A stretch of 23,358 nt of DNA from Clostridia bacterium (GTDB lineage Bacteria > Bacillota_A > Clostridia > Oscillospirales > Acutalibacteraceae): positions 1-23,358 of the forward strand of contig JAILQN010000178.1 in the NCBI GenBank assembly GCA_024699005.1, written 5' to 3'. A program made the translations under genes and the position numbers. This document shows positions 23,329-23,358 of this stretch, piece after piece; the first letter of the stretch is position 1, and each line of letters opens with the position of its first letter. The notes beneath the pieces are model-generated. The model saw nothing but the letters and a program-made list of their open reading frames with translations, searched no databases and was not told the origin of the DNA.

Positions 23329-23358
23329 GATATACTTACGTATATACGTAAGTATATC
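23329..23358. promoter_or_regulatory. Perfect 30-bp palindrome upstream of dndB, candidate operator
   Basis: GATATACTTACGTAT (23329-23343) is followed at once by its exact reverse complement, ending at the last base of the window. It lies 24 bases before the dndB ATG, where the core promoter or early leader should be. It contains two TACGTA hexamers (23337-23342 and 23345-23350), giving TACG-N6-CGTA. The reported Salmonella DndB site is TACG-N10-CGTA, so half-sites agree and spacing differs. No T run follows, so it is not a terminator. It could extend beyond the window. Confidence 0.75.

Noticed and set aside
1..23358. tRNA, rRNA and riboswitch structures
   Set aside because: No cloverleaf, rRNA-like or known riboswitch core was recognised by eye on either strand; a covariance-model scan could still find something that I missed.

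Overview
The window looks like chromosome of a GC-rich anaerobic Firmicute, probably a clostridial gut-type bacterium (Oscillospiraceae-like; inference). The reasons are strong AGGAGG-type ribosome binding sites, a GPH-type sugar transporter, zinc-ribbon membrane proteins, a CAP-domain secreted protein and many short palindromic intergenic repeats. Almost all genes are on the minus strand; only the CAP-domain gene and the GH16 gene are on plus. No tRNA, rRNA or CRISPR array was seen.

Left part (1-10.7 kb): the first codons of an IS30-like transposase sit at the left edge. A secreted CAP-domain protein (336-1622) follows and ends at a bidirectional terminator. A long minus-strand series then runs from 10698 down to 1754: secreted LCAT-like alpha/beta hydrolase, zinc-ribbon multi-pass membrane protein, membrane-anchored zinc-ribbon/Big2 protein, GPH sugar symporter, membrane-anchored glycerophosphodiester phosphodiesterase, and cytoplasmic heparinase II/III-like protein. 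A 167-bp MITE-like element lies exactly between the symporter and the phosphodiesterase genes.

Middle part (10.7-17.1 kb): a divergent promoter region drives the hydrolase (minus) and a GH16 glycosidase (plus). Next come a D-2-hydroxyacid dehydrogenase and an unrecognised probable alpha/alpha-toroid protein, then a gene-poor, repeat-rich stretch (13998-14781). After it lies an unusual fusion protein (zinc ribbon, 23-residue Gly/Pro/Gln repeats, membrane helix, amino-acid-binding domain) behind a sugar isomerase-like TIM-barrel gene. Several of these enzymes fit carbohydrate uptake and breakdown.

Right part (17.1-23.36 kb): a DNA phosphorothioation cluster, dndB-dndC-dndD-dndE, tightly packed and clearly AT-rich compared with the rest, followed after 138 bp by a GC-rich cysteine desulfurase that could supply the sulfur (DndA role). 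The desulfurase would load sulfur, DndC would activate and transfer it, DndD and DndE would act on DNA, and DndB would regulate. A perfect 30-bp palindrome, 24 bases upstream of the dndB ATG at the very edge of the window, carries TACG and CGTA half-sites like those reported for DndB binding, so it is a good candidate autoregulatory operator. No dndFGH restriction genes are present in the window.
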